A stretch of 19,840 bases of DNA, taken from assembly GCA_964568735.1 (NCBI GenBank), contig CAZMRF010000076.1, forward strand, positions 1 through 19,840, given 5' to 3'. Source of the stretch: CAZMRF01 sp964568735. Lineage in GTDB: Bacteria > Acidobacteriota > Polarisedimenticolia > JACPZX01. A program made the position numbers and the translations under genes. Under the pieces are notes generated by a model. That model searched no databases and had not been told where the DNA came from. It was given only the letters and a program-made list of their open reading frames with translations. This document shows positions 13,341-19,840 of this stretch, piece by piece (the stretch's first letter is position 1; the number at the start of each line of letters is the position of its first letter).

Positions 13341-13646
13341 TCAGCACCTCGTGACCTCACCGTTCGTGATGAATCCGTGCCAGGCGCACCCGCCGACGCG
13401 CAGGATTGAGGGGCGCAGCGTCAGCGTCTCAAACGTCTCTCCCGTGCGGGTCCATGCCGTTCCCTCCCACGCGGGCCCACCGTCCAGCGGGTTCGCGAAC
13501 GGGATGAAGCACGGCAGGTTGCAGCCGCACGGACAGTTGAAGGAGACTCCGACTCCCTCGCGCCTCGGCACTGGATTGCCCTTGCCGTCTGAGATGCCTT
13601 CGCCGCCAGCGCTCACCCACCGTGGATCGAGATCGATCAGCTTCAT
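13341..13646 (-). CDS. DUF6527-like small Cys-rich protein (101 aa)
   Basis: ATG (13646-13644) shares a base with the upstream TGA (TGATG) and has GAGGTG five bases before it. A Cys cluster (C38, C40, C42 and C46 in FNCPCGCNLPCF) is followed by CAWHGFITNGEVTRC (87-101), which recalls the WH-x-x-I-x-x-G-x-V tail of the small DUF6527-type zinc proteins found in phages and some conflict-type operons. The assignment rests on memory of the motif only. It lies between the beta-helix gene and the peptidase, so it may be a structural or lysis accessory. No catalytic role is clear. Confidence 0.7.
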   Translation of the reverse strand: MKLIDLDPRWVSAGGEGISDGKGNPVPRREGVGVSFNCPCGCNLPCFIPFANPLDGGPAWEGTAWTRTGETFETLTLRPSILRVGGCAWHGFITNGEVTRC

Positions 13647-15232
13647 CACTGCACCTCGAAGCAGCGCGGCACCGACCAGGCGCTGGTGATGAGGATGCGC
13701 TTCCCGGTCGCTTCGGGGGCCGCGCCGTTCAACTCATAGGCGCCCGCGTCGCACGTTGATCCGTTCGTCGGCCACCCGGACGGGCAGGAGACTGCGTTGC
13801 CGAGATCCACGGCGGTACTGTTTGGATCGAGGTGGTAGTGCGTGCCCGTGTCAGTCTCCTCACCGATGCTGCGTGCGAACCATTGAGCGGCCGTCGGGAG
13901 GGTCGGGCTGTTGGGGTCACCAAGGACGGGCTTCAGGGCGACGCCCTTCTCGTTATCCAGCTCGTCGGTCCAGAGGCCGTTCGGGTCTGAAAAGAGCCAG
14001 GTAGGAACGTTGAAGGTGAGGTTGGCGCCGATGAGGGTTGGGTCCGTGGGGGCGTTGGGGTCGCCTGTCTGCCCGACCAGGAAGCCCCGGTTGTTGTTCA
14101 TGATGACGTTATTCCGCAGCGCGCAGTTGTTGCAGCCCTGCGCGGCGCCCTGCCGCATGTCGATTCCCGCCTCGGTGGTCGTCGTCGAGACGCTGTCGAT
14201 CGTGTTGTTCGAGATGACGTGGTTCTCGTAGTCGGGGGCGTTGCCCGCGCCGGCGTCGGAGGCGTTGGAGTCCTGGACCACGATGCCGGTCGAGTACCCC
14301 CGGATCACGTTGCCTTGGATGGTGACGTTCACCTCGTCGCGTATGTACATCGAGGTCGATCCGTTCACCTTGGAGGCGTCGGTGCTCGCGATGAGGTTAT
14401 TCAAGATGCGAACGCCCGAGGTCTTGTCGATGAACAGGGCGCGCAGGAACGTGCCGTTCCTCGGATTCCCTGCGTCATCGGATTGCAGGATGTAGTTTCC
14501 AGAGATCTCCCCGTTGACCGCGATCGCCGGAGCCGAGGTGCGGTGGAAGCTGATGGCGACGCGGAGCGCGGTAGTGATCGCGTTACCCCTGATCACGAGG
14601 TCGCTCGCGACGGTGACGAGGTTGATGTCGGCCGCGACGGCGTTCGCGCCGGCGTTCGGGTCGCTTCCGGTGATCGTGTTGTTGAGGACCTGCCCGCCGT
14701 TGCACCCAGCGTCGAGGATGATCGCCCCGAGGTTCTCGTCGCTCCCGGAGGCGACACCGTGCTCGTCCCAGACGGAGAAGTCCCGAATATCGAAGCCGTC
14801 GATGATGACGTTGTTGGAGTCCGAGACGCTGAAGGCCGCGTTGAGGACCGCGCCACCCGCGTTGCCGTCGAGGATGGGGGTTTCACCGGACGCCGCTCGG
14901 ATGGTGAGGCTGTGCTTGCCCTCGAGGCCGACGAGGTGGATCACCTTCCCAACGCTCGTGGCGGAGATGCAGCCGGTCGTGTCGCCGGGGTTGCAGGCGG
15001 AGCCGTTGACGGTCTGGTATCCGCTGTAGGTTCCCGCGTGAACCAGCACGACATCGCTCGCGGCGGAGCAATCCACGGACTTCTGAATGGTCCCGTGCGG
15101 GTTGCCGCTCGTGCCGTCGGAGCCGGTACAGGCCGTCGAGGTGCCGTTGGGGTCAACGTGCCAGTCCCGCGCCCACGTTGGAGCGGCGGCCAAGACCAGC
15201 GCGAGGATGGCGAGGATCGCGCGCCTACTCAT
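13646..15232 (-). CDS. Secreted right-handed beta-helix protein
   Basis: 528 aa with a clear signal peptide: MSRR, then a hydrophobic core (AILAILALVLAAAPTWA), ending at an Ala-Arg-Asp site near residue 22. ATG (15232-15230) overlaps the upstream TAG by eight bases. The start of the mature part (WHVDPNGT, then a TSGNPHGTIQKSVDC segment and VVLVHAGTYSG) is typical of parallel beta-helix proteins. From about 120 on many short N-rich turns recur (NNVIIDGFDI, VLNNTITG, VIRGNAI, ILNNLIAS, TIQGNVIRG, VISNNTIDS, ALRNNVIMNNN). It resembles surface or polysaccharide-binding and -degrading helices, such as tailspikes. No catalytic residues can be named. With the two frames upstream it forms a fibre/spike region; its signal peptide is unexpected for a virion part. 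Confidence 0.85.
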   Translation of the reverse strand: MSRRAILAILALVLAAAPTWARDWHVDPNGTSTACTGSDGTSGNPHGTIQKSVDCSAASDVVLVHAGTYSGYQTVNGSACNPGDTTGCISATSVGKVIHLVGLEGKHSLTIRAASGETPILDGNAGGAVLNAAFSVSDSNNVIIDGFDIRDFSVWDEHGVASGSDENLGAIILDAGCNGGQVLNNTITGSDPNAGANAVAADINLVTVASDLVIRGNAITTALRVAISFHRTSAPAIAVNGEISGNYILQSDDAGNPRNGTFLRALFIDKTSGVRILNNLIASTDASKVNGSTSMYIRDEVNVTIQGNVIRGYSTGIVVQDSNASDAGAGNAPDYENHVISNNTIDSVSTTTTEAGIDMRQGAAQGCNNCALRNNVIMNNNRGFLVGQTGDPNAPTDPTLIGANLTFNVPTWLFSDPNGLWTDELDNEKGVALKPVLGDPNSPTLPTAAQWFARSIGEETDTGTHYHLDPNSTAVDLGNAVSCPSGWPTNGSTCDAGAYELNGAAPEATGKRILITSAWSVPRCFEVQ

Positions 15233-17258
15233 CAGCGATCGAGACCGTGGCTACGGCCTGCCCCCCGGCGCCGGCGACGGGCGTCACGTTCTGACAGGTC
15301 CCCCCGTCCGTAACAGAGACCTCCCCGATGAACGGGAAGACGTTCGTGTTCCCACCCCACCCGCGCCACTTCCCCGTCTGCTCGGCGCAGGTGTAAATGA
15401 TGTACGTCCCAGGCTGAAGAGTAGCCGTCGTGAAGTTTGAGGCACTTGTTCGAGTAACCGCCGAAGCACTCGTCATGTCAATGTCGTTGACCGCAATCTT
15501 GACCACCCCGGAAAGATCCGTGATGCAGATAGACCCGTTGCTCGCGTGGCCCGTGATGACCGCCGCCCGGATGGTGTCGGGCGTGAGGGGACCGACCACG
15601 TTGATCAGGCCGCCGGAGCACTTGTTGGTGCTGCTCGGCGGTGCGGCCCCACCTGCTCCGACGTAGGGAGTCGTCGAGTAGATCCTCGGTGCCGTCCCCA
15701 TGCTCCACACCCCGGCCGTGACGAGGGGGACGCCGGAGGAAGCCGACGAGTCGATGCCGGTCCCGCCTCTGGCTGCTGGGATTGATCCGATGTCGATCTG
15801 GACCTGTCCGCCCGTCTCATTGGTGACCGTGAAGCCGTCAGCCTGATCGAACTGGATCGTATCCACTGGAGTGACCGAGGGGCTCGCGTCCGCCTCCTCG
15901 ACGGCCAGATACCCGATTGTCTGGAGAAGGGATGTCGCGGCACCATCGCAGTATTCCAATGCTCCGTTGTCGAGTACCTGCATCTTGCCCTGATTGCTGC
16001 TTCCGCACGTCAGGGATGTAACCCCGCCATCAGCAAGGAACGCGGCCTCCTGAGAGGCTGTCGCCATCGTCGTGCCGGTCAGGGAGAGTCCGGCGCCTCC
16101 GGTGGGCAGCTCCGAGTCTCGGGCGAGCGCCGCGTCGATGGAGATGATGTCCGAGCCGGTGTCGAAGTCGGCGCCCGCGAGGGTGCGGAGGTTCAGCGCC
16201 ACGCCAGTCTTGGGGGTCGTCCCCCGGATGGAGATGGCACCGGCGCCTACGTCCGCCGTGACGTTCGCTTCTCCGCCGCCCCCGCTACATGCCTGCCATT
16301 CGAAGTCTCCGGTCGTCGTCTCCCTCGTCAGACAGTCCTCATCGATCCCGGCGTTGACGACCTTCAGCATGGACTCGAGGACCTTGTCGCTCCCGATGGT
16401 CGTAGCCAGGCCGGACGAGGTCACGTCGCCCGTGAGGGCGAGGGCTCCGAACTCGCCGGCCTCGGGGGTGTCGTCGTCGAGCGGGAGCGTGGAGAGCGAT
16501 CCGATCGTACCGCTCGTCACGCAGGCCTCACCGTTGCCGCAGGTGATGCCGCCCGCGCGCATGACCGTGGTCCCCTGCTGCCGCAGGTGGTACTTGGCCC
16601 CGGTCGAGATGCTGATCGAGCCGAGGGTCGGGATCGTCGGCCCGCCGGAGCTGGTGGCGACGACGGCGCGGAGCCAGAGGAGCTTCTCCCCCGCGTTGTC
16701 GATGTTCGCCAGCGCCCAAAGGAAATCTGAAACCTGCCCGGCCGGGAACCAACTCACGGTGCCGTCCGCGCGGAAGGCGTTGCCCGCCCCGCCGGACTCA
16801 GTCCCGTCAGTGAAGAGCGTGTCCGGGTGATCGGAGAAGGGGATCCAGGTGGATCCGCTCAGGTATTGCCAGGTAAACGTGAGGGTCCCGGAGGCGAAGG
16901 TCCCGACGTCGAACGCCAGCTTGTCGATCAGGTAGCTCGGGATCCCGAAGGCCACGTACGTCCCGATGGTGGAGTTCGGGAGCATCGCCACGGCCGCGTC
17001 CGCCGTGGAGCGAGCGGCGTCCGTCAGATCGGTGGTCGTCAGCTCCTGGTTGACGTTGTTCGGGTCCACCGTGACCGAGCGCACGTAGATCAGGGGCTGC
17101 TGGAGGTCGATCTTGAGGTTCGACACCTCGACGGTCCCCGGCATCCCGGCGAGGACCTGGCGCGCGAGCCGCTGCTCGACGGTCTCCGCGTTATTCGGGT
17201 CCGAGTTGGGGTCCGCCGCATTGATCGTGTGCGCCCCCTCGATGAGGACGCCGTGCAT
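15225..17258 (-). CDS. Phage tail-fibre-type protein, C-terminal part
   Basis: 677 aa from ATG 17258, but the same frame is open from 17342, straight after the TAG of the preceding frame, with 28 codons of good coding quality before this ATG. The ATG has no clear Shine-Dalgarno; an AGGAGG in the leader points to ATC codons, not to a normal start. The protein has a TFTWQYLSGSTWIPF/WLRAVV-like beta-sandwich (about 130-230) and the fibre-type blocks ALTGDVTSSGLATTIGSDKV (about 280-300) and IPAARGGTGID (about 490), both common in phage fibres. It therefore probably forms one polypeptide of about 1485 residues with 17343-19685 if the stop is read through or is an error. Ends in TAG, overlapping the next gene. 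Confidence 0.8.
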   Translation of the reverse strand: MHGVLIEGAHTINAADPNSDPNNAETVEQRLARQVLAGMPGTVEVSNLKIDLQQPLIYVRSVTVDPNNVNQELTTTDLTDAARSTADAAVAMLPNSTIGTYVAFGIPSYLIDKLAFDVGTFASGTLTFTWQYLSGSTWIPFSDHPDTLFTDGTESGGAGNAFRADGTVSWFPAGQVSDFLWALANIDNAGEKLLWLRAVVATSSGGPTIPTLGSISISTGAKYHLRQQGTTVMRAGGITCGNGEACVTSGTIGSLSTLPLDDDTPEAGEFGALALTGDVTSSGLATTIGSDKVLESMLKVVNAGIDEDCLTRETTTGDFEWQACSGGGGEANVTADVGAGAISIRGTTPKTGVALNLRTLAGADFDTGSDIISIDAALARDSELPTGGAGLSLTGTTMATASQEAAFLADGGVTSLTCGSSNQGKMQVLDNGALEYCDGAATSLLQTIGYLAVEEADASPSVTPVDTIQFDQADGFTVTNETGGQVQIDIGSIPAARGGTGIDSSASSGVPLVTAGVWSMGTAPRIYSTTPYVGAGGAAPPSSTNKCSGGLINVVGPLTPDTIRAAVITGHASNGSICITDLSGVVKIAVNDIDMTSASAVTRTSASNFTTATLQPGTYIIYTCAEQTGKWRGWGGNTNVFPFIGEVSVTDGGTCQNVTPVAGAGGQAVATVSIADE

Positions 17259-17342
17259 GTCGAGGTCCCAATCCGTCCGGTTGATCCCGATGCAAGATCC
17301 CCCGTCGATGATCGACGGCTCCTCCTGGGAGTAGTTCGCCCT

Positions 17343-19685
17343 CTACCATCCGGCCGCGGGGATCACCGCGTTGTCGAGGTTGCCGGCAAGGATGTAGCAC
17401 GCCACCTGATCGATGTCGCAGCACGTGGAGCCGGAGACGCAATCCCCGGACGGCTGCGAGTGCGTCTTGACCATCTTCGCGAGGTCGGTGTTGACCACGT
17501 ACTCGACCTCGTTGTCGAGCCAGCGGTTCTTGCCCATGATGCCGGTATGGGCGATCCCCGCGAGCTGGACCCGGTGACCGCAGCCGGCTCCGTCCTCGGG
17601 GGTCCACGAATTGAACTCCTGGAAGATGCGGTTGCCCCAGATGTCGGACCCGTAGTTGTACTGGAGGTCCGCCACGTCGGCCGTGGGGCCGTTCATCCAG
17701 ATCCCGTAGCCCCCGGCCATCCCCTGCACGGGCGGGCGGTAGAGAGCCCAGTCCTTGTCCTGGCAGGGTGGGAAGCCGAGCCCGCCCTCGGAGGCCGTGA
17801 AGCGGGTCTTGGCCCACCCGTGGATCACGACGTTGCACTCCTCCGTCACGGTGGCGTTGAAGCGCTTGTTCAAGCTGAATCGGTGGTCGCTCGCTCCGCC
17901 TGCGTCGATGATGTCCCTCTCGATGATCCGGCGGTTGTCGTTCGGGTCGATCGGGCAGGTCACGCCCCCGTTGCCCTTGTCGTTGACCTCCACGACGCTG
18001 CCCCGGTAGAAGTTTTCCGCCGCTCCCGAGGTCGTCACGTTGAACCCTGTCGCCCCGGGATTCTCGTTGAGACACCCGCCCGTCCCGTCGCAGCGTGCGC
18101 CGCGAGTGATCGTGTTCCCGTGGTTCGGGTAGCTCACGGAGGCGTCGATGCAGTAGGAGTGATTCTGGATGATGAGGTTGTTCGCGATCTCCGGGTGCAC
18201 GTAGTCCCAGAGGGTGATCCCCCACCAGCCCCCGACGAGGATGTTGTTGAGGATCTTCGGGGCGAAGATCCCGTCGAAGCCGTAGCCGCCGAAGCCCCGG
18301 ATTGCCGCCTCGTTGCCGATCAGGACGCTGTTGGTGATAGCGAGGTCCTGGATGCAGTCCGAGCCGGAGCACGTCGTTGTCTCCGAGCCGCTGTCCATGA
18401 TGCAGACGGCAGCGCCGCATTTCGTGAAGCCGGGCCATGCGTCGTTCTGCATAAATACGCCGTCCAGCTCGATCCCCTCCGAGGTGTTGACGAGCTGGAG
18501 GGCGCCGCGCTGGACGCTGGCGTAGGAGGTGACGGTCGGCCGGATGATGGCGGTCCTAGGGACGGCACTAGCGAGAGTGACGTAGCTCAGGCCAGCCGTT
18601 GTGAGGCACTCGTTCGCATAGCTCCCGGGCATCCCCTCGATGCGGACCCGGTTCGTCTTGGTCGGGCTCAGGGCGACCGCGTCGTACATCGCCGTGCCGG
18701 GCTGGCAGGTGTATGGGGTATTGGGGTCGTCGCAATCGGCTCCGCACCACTGCGTGTATTTGGCCTGCCCGGCAATCGGGGAGACCGTGAGGGTCCGCTC
18801 GCTTCCTGGAGAGACGATCGTCAGCGTGTCGGTGGTCGCGTTGCCCGTGCAGGTCGCGCCCGTGCATGTGAGATTGAGCGTGTCTCCGCCTACCTCTGCC
18901 ACCGGATCTGTTCCTGACGGTGCATTCACGGTGCCGAACGAAGGCCCGCCGCCCCCGACTGCCGTCAGCACTCCCTCGTCGCAGACCATGTGCTGGTTCT
19001 GAGTGCCGTCCCACCAGATGCCCCTGACCGTCCCCACGCAGGCCGGGACCGTGTTCTGGTCCGTGAATGAGACCCAGTCCCCCACGCCGCCATCGCCAAT
19101 GATTAGCCGAGACTTCACGGTCGGAGCGTCGAGCTGCACGTTCGGGTCGATGGCTACGTTGGCCTCACTGCCGACCTGTGTGATCGTGAAGCCCACGGCG
19201 TCGAAGTCGATGTTCGTCGCGTTCGAGACCTTCGCCGCGTCCCCCTCCTCGATGACCAGGCCCCCGATCGGGAGCGTGCCGCCGACGTCGAGTCGGGTGA
19301 TGTCCCCGACATCGACGGGATCGGGGGAGGTGGTGACCGACCAGAGCTCGGCCCAGGAGCCGTAGATCGGTGCCTGGACGCTGAAGCTGACGGTGTAGTG
19401 CGTGTTCGAAGGGGTGATGACGTCGTTGGGGACGAGGACCAGGCCGGTGATGTCCCCGTTGGGATCGATGGTGCCGATGACGCGCGTGGCCACGCGCTGC
19501 GTGATCCCGAGTGCTGGATCCTCGGCACTCCCAGCCGTCGAGAGAACGGCCGTGATGGTCCCCTTGGTGACGATCTGACCGTTGGGCGAGAGAACCTTTC
19601 CCCGGACAGTCGTCGTCTCGACGGCCGCGGCCGCGGGGAGGGCGAGCGCGAAGAGGAGCAGGGCTGCGATTGCGATGCGTCTCAA
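17343..19685 (-). CDS. Secreted, Cys-rich beta-helix fibre protein, N-terminal part
   Basis: 780 aa from a TTG (19685-19683), with a signal peptide (RRIAIAALLLFALALPAAAA) and a mature N-terminus TTVRGKVLSPNGQIVTKGTI, a beta-domain often seen at the start of phage fibre-like proteins. Residues about 380-560 carry beta-helix turns (IELDGVFMQN, LAITNSVLIGN, ILNNILVGG, IANNLIIQNH). It holds more than 20 cysteines, which suggests disulfides and export. The best Shine-Dalgarno (AGGAG) serves an ATG at 19693 whose frame closes after three codons (MKT-stop). One missing base would join it to give MKTLRRIAIAALL, a more normal signal peptide. It ends at TAG (17345-17343) with the frame continuing beyond. 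Likely a host-recognition or envelope-modifying part of the fibre region. Confidence 0.8.
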   Translation of the reverse strand: MRRIAIAALLLFALALPAAAAVETTTVRGKVLSPNGQIVTKGTITAVLSTAGSAEDPALGITQRVATRVIGTIDPNGDITGLVLVPNDVITPSNTHYTVSFSVQAPIYGSWAELWSVTTSPDPVDVGDITRLDVGGTLPIGGLVIEEGDAAKVSNATNIDFDAVGFTITQVGSEANVAIDPNVQLDAPTVKSRLIIGDGGVGDWVSFTDQNTVPACVGTVRGIWWDGTQNQHMVCDEGVLTAVGGGGPSFGTVNAPSGTDPVAEVGGDTLNLTCTGATCTGNATTDTLTIVSPGSERTLTVSPIAGQAKYTQWCGADCDDPNTPYTCQPGTAMYDAVALSPTKTNRVRIEGMPGSYANECLTTAGLSYVTLASAVPRTAIIRPTVTSYASVQRGALQLVNTSEGIELDGVFMQNDAWPGFTKCGAAVCIMDSGSETTTCSGSDCIQDLAITNSVLIGNEAAIRGFGGYGFDGIFAPKILNNILVGGWWGITLWDYVHPEIANNLIIQNHSYCIDASVSYPNHGNTITRGARCDGTGGCLNENPGATGFNVTTSGAAENFYRGSVVEVNDKGNGGVTCPIDPNDNRRIIERDIIDAGGASDHRFSLNKRFNATVTEECNVVIHGWAKTRFTASEGGLGFPPCQDKDWALYRPPVQGMAGGYGIWMNGPTADVADLQYNYGSDIWGNRIFQEFNSWTPEDGAGCGHRVQLAGIAHTGIMGKNRWLDNEVEYVVNTDLAKMVKTHSQPSGDCVSGSTCCDIDQVACYILAGNLDNAVIPAAGW

Positions 19686-19746
19686 GTCTTCATGGCTGCT
19701 CTCCTGGGCACGGCTTCAGAGGCGAAAAGCACGGGTCCTTCACGGG

Positions 19747-19840
19747 TCACCACACACTGGCCTTGCCGGCGGCATCCACGGTGGTGATCGCCGGCACTTC
19801 GGGCAGGAGCTCCTTCACCACGAGGGCCATCTCGTAGTGC
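19747..19840 (-). CDS. 3' end of an unidentified gene
   Basis: A minus-strand frame enters from the right edge, gives 30 residues (ending PAITTVDAAGKASVW) and stops at TGA 19749-19747. It has good codon bias and lies 53 bases before the next ATG with an AGGAG in between. Too short to identify; context suggests a structural gene. Confidence 0.6.
   Translation of the reverse strand, partial: HYEMALVVKELLPEVPAITTVDAAGKASVW

Noticed and set aside
15225..17345. Genome-wide recoding of TAG as a sense codon
   Set aside because: TAG is a convincing true stop for other genes here, including the methyltransferase (947), the zinc-ribbon gene (8655), the integrase (10725) and the fibre end (15225), where a signal peptide begins in another frame.
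16827..18917. 696-residue plus-strand open frame
   Set aside because: It is antisense to the fibre genes, is rich in Arg, Val, Asp and Gly as expected of GC-rich shadows, has no ribosome site, and opposes all supported genes.
13646..19685. Diversity-generating retroelement or other fibre-switching system
   Set aside because: No reverse transcriptase, no template/variable repeat pair and no invertase are visible.
1..19840. tRNA genes, CRISPR arrays and insertion sequences
   Set aside because: No tRNA-like cloverleaf, regularly spaced repeat array or transposase was seen by reading; small RNAs cannot be excluded without a search.

Overview
The window is a stretch of a temperate, tailed-phage-like element. 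It is GC-rich (roughly two thirds G+C by eye), and every gene I accept lies on the minus strand, so transcription runs from high to low coordinates. The run of ten Ns at 3507-3516 marks a scaffold gap, which suggests a draft or metagenomic assembly. The host cannot be named. High GC, frequent GTG starts, a leaderless-looking promoter and a possible spanin-like protein point weakly to a GC-rich, perhaps Gram-negative, bacterium.

Right part (19840 to about 13650), adsorption/fibre region. After the 3' end of an unidentified gene come two fibre-type reading frames (19685-17343 and 17258-15225). They share one frame and are separated by a single TAG. Next is a right-handed beta-helix protein (15232-13646). 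Two of the three frames begin with clear secretion signals, which is odd for virion proteins that normally assemble in the cytoplasm.

Middle part (13646 to 11801), lysis cassette. It holds a small Cys-rich DUF6527-like protein, an M23-type metallopeptidase as candidate endolysin, and three small membrane proteins (spanin- or holin-like), all nearly overlapping. A tyrosine integrase follows (11678-10725), on the same strand, with its own candidate promoter.

Left part (10659 to 1), early/recombination operon. A good sigma70-like promoter (10692-10697 / 10669-10674) sits almost on the ATG of a ribbon-helix-helix-like protein, implying a leaderless mRNA. About 10.6 kb of tightly packed genes follow, mostly joined by ATGA, GTGA, TGATG or TAATG junctions. 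They include small CxxC proteins, an unrecognised 366-aa protein with a C-terminal Cys cluster, an SbcD/Mre11-like nuclease, an SbcC/Rad50-like ATPase (broken by the gap), an orphan DNA methyltransferase, a RusA-like Holliday junction resolvase and a winged-helix-like protein that runs off the left edge. Together they look like a phage DNA recombination and end-processing module.

The points most worth checking are the amber codon inside the fibre reading frame, a second break at that frame's start codon, the foreign-looking 91 bp beside the gap, the unusual SbcC hook, the uncharacterised partner of SbcD, and a hairpin-rich low-complexity zone at 9.4-10.0 kb. No RNA genes, CRISPR arrays or insertion sequences were found.
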